This document shows, piece after piece, positions 31,490-34,683 of a stretch of 34,683 nt of DNA (position 1 is its first letter; each line of letters opens with the position of its first letter). Made by a program: the position numbers and the translations under genes. The notes beneath the pieces were generated by a model, which did not search any database, was not told the origin of the DNA, and saw only the letters and a program-made list of their open reading frames with translations. Source of the DNA: Bacteroidales bacterium (GTDB lineage: Bacteria > Bacteroidota > Bacteroidia > Bacteroidales > UBA932); NCBI GenBank assembly GCA_017429765.1, contig JAFROJ010000075.1, positions 1-34,683 of the forward strand, in the 5' to 3' direction.

Positions 31490-32700
31490 ATTCTTTTGGT
31501 TTTTAATAACTCATAGGATTTCTTGAGGGCGTCGTGGCCGGAGAGCAGGCGGATGTCCGAGACGAGGACACGGCCCCTCTCGAGAGTCTCGTAGAAGACA
31601 GTGAAGGATCCGAGTGACAGGGGCAGGGCGACGCACGCCCAAGCCGGAGGGAACAGCTGTGAGAACGCGAAGGCCCAGATGACGAGCATCAAGGGCATCA
31701 TGACGAACTTGACTCCGAAACGCGCCGTCCTCACGAAGGCCTTGTCCTTGATCCTGCCGGTCAGCCATTCGGCCAGGAGCCACATCGGGGCCGAGACCAC
31801 GGTGGCGAAAAGAATAAGGGGCAGCAGGAGCAGGGCCACGACGCATCTCAGCGCGACAGCCCGGACGGGCTTCTCCTTCCCGAAGGACCAGCTCGACAGC
31901 CTTTCGGACCTGCGCTTCCTCTCGAAGTCCTCCGCTTTCCGGATGTCTTCCTCGGCGGCTGTCGTGGCGGCCTCCGCACCGGCTACCTTCGCCATGGCCC
32001 AGCGTCCCTCATAGGTCCCGTCGTCCGGGAGGCAGGTGATAAGGGAGGAGAGACTTTCCCGGATCTGGTCCAGCAGCGCCCGGTAGATCCGGCTCTCAGG
32101 GAGTTCCGGATTGGAGGCTACGAACCCGGTCACGTTGATGGCCTCGCCATAGCGGATCCTGACAGGGGTGCGGATGCGGTAAAAGTCCTGATATTCAAGA
32201 CCGACAGGCACTATGTAGACCGGCTTGCGGCTCCCGATCCGCTCATTCGCGAGCAGGGCGGTCCGCACCAGGCCTTTCTTCAGGGGGAGGAGGGAATGCA
32301 TCGGGCGGTGGGTGCCTTCGCAGAACATGCAGTACCTCATCCCGTGGTCAAGGCACTCGATTACCTCGTCCATCGTGCTCCTGTTGGCGAGCACGGCCTT
32401 GGCCCCGTCCCGGGATCTCGGGAGCGGGAGGATGCGAAGGAACCGCAATATCTTATTCACCAAAGGTTTACGGAATATGTCAGCCCTCGCTCCGAAAAGA
32501 GTCGCCTCTTTCCAGTCCTGCAGGATGAGGAGGGCGTCCATCACGGTGTTGCAGTGGTTGGGTGCCAGCAGGACGGCCCCGTCCTCCGGGACGTTTTCCT
32601 TCCCCTCCGAGGTGATGGCGCTGAACATGCTCCTGGTGACATCGTCGACGCCGATTCTCCCCCAGGAGTACTTCCAGTCTTTCTCGTAGAGTTTCCTCAT
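31486..32700 (-). CDS. PlsC-like 1-acylglycerol-3-phosphate acyltransferase
   Basis: A 404-residue acyltransferase. The catalytic motif is NHCNTVMD (H49, D55), an Hx5D form found in the glycerol-3-phosphate acyltransferase branch typified by yeast Gpt2, rather than the commoner Hx4D. FCEGTHRPM supplies the substrate-binding EGT, and VPVGLEYQD the later block. A charged helical part (about 225-265) leads to C-terminal membrane segments (about 280-305 and 325-365). It would place a fatty acyl chain on a glycerophosphate-type acceptor at the inner membrane. Its start is 1 nt after the symporter stop, and its stop overlaps the barrel gene. Confidence 0.85.
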   Translation of the reverse strand: MRKLYEKDWKYSWGRIGVDDVTRSMFSAITSEGKENVPEDGAVLLAPNHCNTVMDALLILQDWKEATLFGARADIFRKPLVNKILRFLRILPLPRSRDGAKAVLANRSTMDEVIECLDHGMRYCMFCEGTHRPMHSLLPLKKGLVRTALLANERIGSRKPVYIVPVGLEYQDFYRIRTPVRIRYGEAINVTGFVASNPELPESRIYRALLDQIRESLSSLITCLPDDGTYEGRWAMAKVAGAEAATTAAEEDIRKAEDFERKRRSERLSSWSFGKEKPVRAVALRCVVALLLLPLILFATVVSAPMWLLAEWLTGRIKDKAFVRTARFGVKFVMMPLMLVIWAFAFSQLFPPAWACVALPLSLGSFTVFYETLERGRVLVSDIRLLSGHDALKKSYELLKTKRI

Positions 32701-32701
32701 G

Positions 32702-33655
32702 CTAGCGGGCGGCGCGTTTGTCCAGGATGTTGAATACCGTAGAGACAGTCAGCCCGGAGATGATGTGCCAGATGCCCCACCAGGCTGTGATCACGAGCAT
32801 GCCCCCGTGGGGCGGGAAGCCCGCGAAGATGGAGGTGCCAAGCAGCAGGACCAGTCCGAGCCCGGAGTTCTGGATGCCGGTCTCGATCGTGAGCGTCCTC
32901 CGGTCGCGGAAGGGGACCTTGAAGGCGGAACCCATCCCGAACCCGATGCAAAGGGCCAGGAGGTTGTGGATGAGAACGACGATGAATATGTACTTGACGC
33001 ACTTGAGGAAGGCGTCGATGTTCCCTGTGAAGGAAAGGACCACCATGGCGATGAAGAACACGATCGACACCCACTGGAAGGGCTTCTTCAGCTTCTCGGC
33101 CACCTTGGGCAGGAAATGTGAGAAGAGGATGCCGAGGGTGAGGGGAATGCCGAGGAGTATGAATATGGTCTTGAAAACGTCCCATAGCGGGATGACAAGC
33201 GTGGGGACGTCAGCGGCGACATTCGCGGTGTGGAGATAAAGGTTGCCCCAGATGAAGAAATTCGCCGGGGTCATCAGGACGGCCAGGGCGGTGCTGATCG
33301 CGGTCAGGGACACCGACAGCTCGATGTTCGCCTTGGAGAGCGAGGACATGAAATTCGAGATGTTCCCGCCCGGGCAGGAGGCGACCAGTATCATCCCGAG
33401 GCCCATCATCGGGGAGATCCAGCTTCCCATCAGGACCGCCAGCAGGAAGGTGAGAGCGGGCAGCAGGACAAGCTGGCAGAGCATGCCGAGAATGACTGAC
33501 TTTGGTTTGCGGAACACTTCGATGAATATTCTCGGCTTGATGCCGAGGGCGACGCCGAACATCACAAAGGCGAGCACAATGTTGATAGTGTTCATTCCTC
33601 CGGCGTTCAGGGTCACATTGATCTTGTCAATGCTTGCGGCGACTTCAGGGCTCAT
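32702..33655 (-). CDS. Bile acid:sodium symporter family (SBF) transporter
   Basis: A 317-residue membrane protein with nine or ten segments. ASCPGGNISNFMSSLSKANIELS is the first unwound-helix motif that binds Na+, and TIETGIQNSGLGLVLLLG the second (ETGxQN), both hallmark SBF/ASBT motifs. The substrate could be a bile acid, another steroid or a 2-oxoacid; some bacterial members move pantoate. In a gut Bacteroidales bile acids are plausible but not shown. It is the first gene of the operon with the acyltransferase, barrel and EEP lipoprotein, and has a clear promoter upstream. Confidence 0.9.
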   Translation of the reverse strand: MSPEVAASIDKINVTLNAGGMNTINIVLAFVMFGVALGIKPRIFIEVFRKPKSVILGMLCQLVLLPALTFLLAVLMGSWISPMMGLGMILVASCPGGNISNFMSSLSKANIELSVSLTAISTALAVLMTPANFFIWGNLYLHTANVAADVPTLVIPLWDVFKTIFILLGIPLTLGILFSHFLPKVAEKLKKPFQWVSIVFFIAMVVLSFTGNIDAFLKCVKYIFIVVLIHNLLALCIGFGMGSAFKVPFRDRRTLTIETGIQNSGLGLVLLLGTSIFAGFPPHGGMLVITAWWGIWHIISGLTVSTVFNILDKRAAR

Positions 33656-33672
33656 ATTATGTGGTTAAAAAA

Positions 33673-33703
33673 CAAAGATATAATGTTTTGTCGAACCTTG
33701 AAA
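33673..33703 (-). promoter_or_regulatory. Bacteroidetes-type promoter for the SBF/acyltransferase operon
   Basis: On the minus strand TTTC (33703-33700), 19 nt, then TATCTTTG (33680-33673), an exact -7 match with a one-base-off -33 element. The ATG at 33655 is 17 nt after the -7 element. A sequence TTGTCGAACC (33688-33697, plus strand) between the boxes repeats 10 bases of the inner arm of palindromic element 1. Confidence 0.58.
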
Positions 33704-33726
33704 CTTTTTTCGCCCCTCAGCGGCCA

Positions 33727-33766
33727 TAAAAGACGACGCCGTCCCTCGAGGGGGCGGCGCCGCGTC
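33727..33766 (-). terminator. Rho-independent terminator of pckA
   Basis: Just past the pckA stop on the minus strand, a GC-rich stem centred on CCCTCGAGGG, with flanking arms that pair with two small bulges, is followed by TTTT (plus AAAA at 33728-33731). It separates pckA from the promoter of the SBF operon, which starts 24 nt further on. The rest of the 129-nt gap holds only that promoter. Confidence 0.68.
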
Positions 33767-33784
33767 AGTCAAAACGTCTGGATC

Positions 33785-34683
<899 letters not shown>

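Noticed and set aside
33688-33697. TTGTCGAACC half-site shared with element 1 arms
   Set aside because: Only 10 bases match and there is no paired arm, so chance or promoter sequence is as likely as a decayed element.
33727-33766. GC-rich palindrome after pckA as another mobile palindromic element
   Set aside because: Its position right after a stop codon and the T-run on the coding strand fit an ordinary intrinsic terminator.

Overview
The window looks like a chromosomal segment of an uncultured, anaerobic gut or rumen type member of the Bacteroidales. Three things point there: promoters of the Bacteroidetes form (TTG, about 20 nt, TAnnTTTG) rather than sigma-70 boxes, few Shine-Dalgarno sequences, and gene families and gene orders typical of that group (BCAA-fermentation VOR cluster, MacAB/TolC with a LytS/LytR pair, Omp85-type barrel, ATP-type PckA). 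The assignment is inference; there is no rRNA in the window. No tRNA, rRNA, CRISPR array or transposase was seen.

Region 1 (1-4060) is a low-GC accessory island. It holds an AAA15 ATPase plus RloB-like TOPRIM pair (AbiL-type candidate defence), a GC-rich truncated VanZ fragment, and a SatD-like plus DUF3307 pair with its own promoter. The SatD-like protein reads as a divergent class III nucleotidyl-cyclase-like domain followed by a helix-turn-helix, overlapping a polytopic membrane protein. This is the best candidate for an undescribed two-component system. From 4060 onward the DNA is GC-rich and housekeeping in character.

Region 2 (4076-10489): an exported Gfo/Idh/MocA oxidoreductase with a tandem-repeat linker, then a surface-glycan sugar block (DegT/DnrJ aminotransferase, PF14907-type nucleotidyltransferase, membrane-bound PglF-like 4,6-dehydratase) ending in the tRNA methyltransferase TrmO. 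Region 3 (10526-15700): butyrate kinase, branched-chain aminotransferase, a small TPR protein and a four-subunit 2-oxoacid:ferredoxin oxidoreductase. Together these should turn Val/Leu/Ile into branched acyl-CoA and then branched fatty acids plus ATP, with reduced ferredoxin; the phosphotransacylase step is not encoded here. Region 4 (15710-20160): M23 lipoprotein, large MscS channel, PurN.

Region 5 (20123-26543, minus strand): a TolC, adaptor, ABC ATPase, permease, histidine kinase and LytTR regulator operon. Region 6: a YhhN (lysoplasmalogenase-type) to aldehyde dehydrogenase fusion on the plus strand. Minus-strand YqeY and a tightly coupled four-gene envelope/lipid operon (SBF symporter, acyltransferase, outer-membrane barrel, EEP lipoprotein) follow, then the 3' part of pckA.

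The most striking sequence-level signal is that three unrelated genes (6514-7671, 9635-10489, 26660-28834) each carry a GC-rich palindromic element inserted in frame where the family has a short loop or terminal region. This resembles Rickettsia palindromic elements, but in a Bacteroidales genome.
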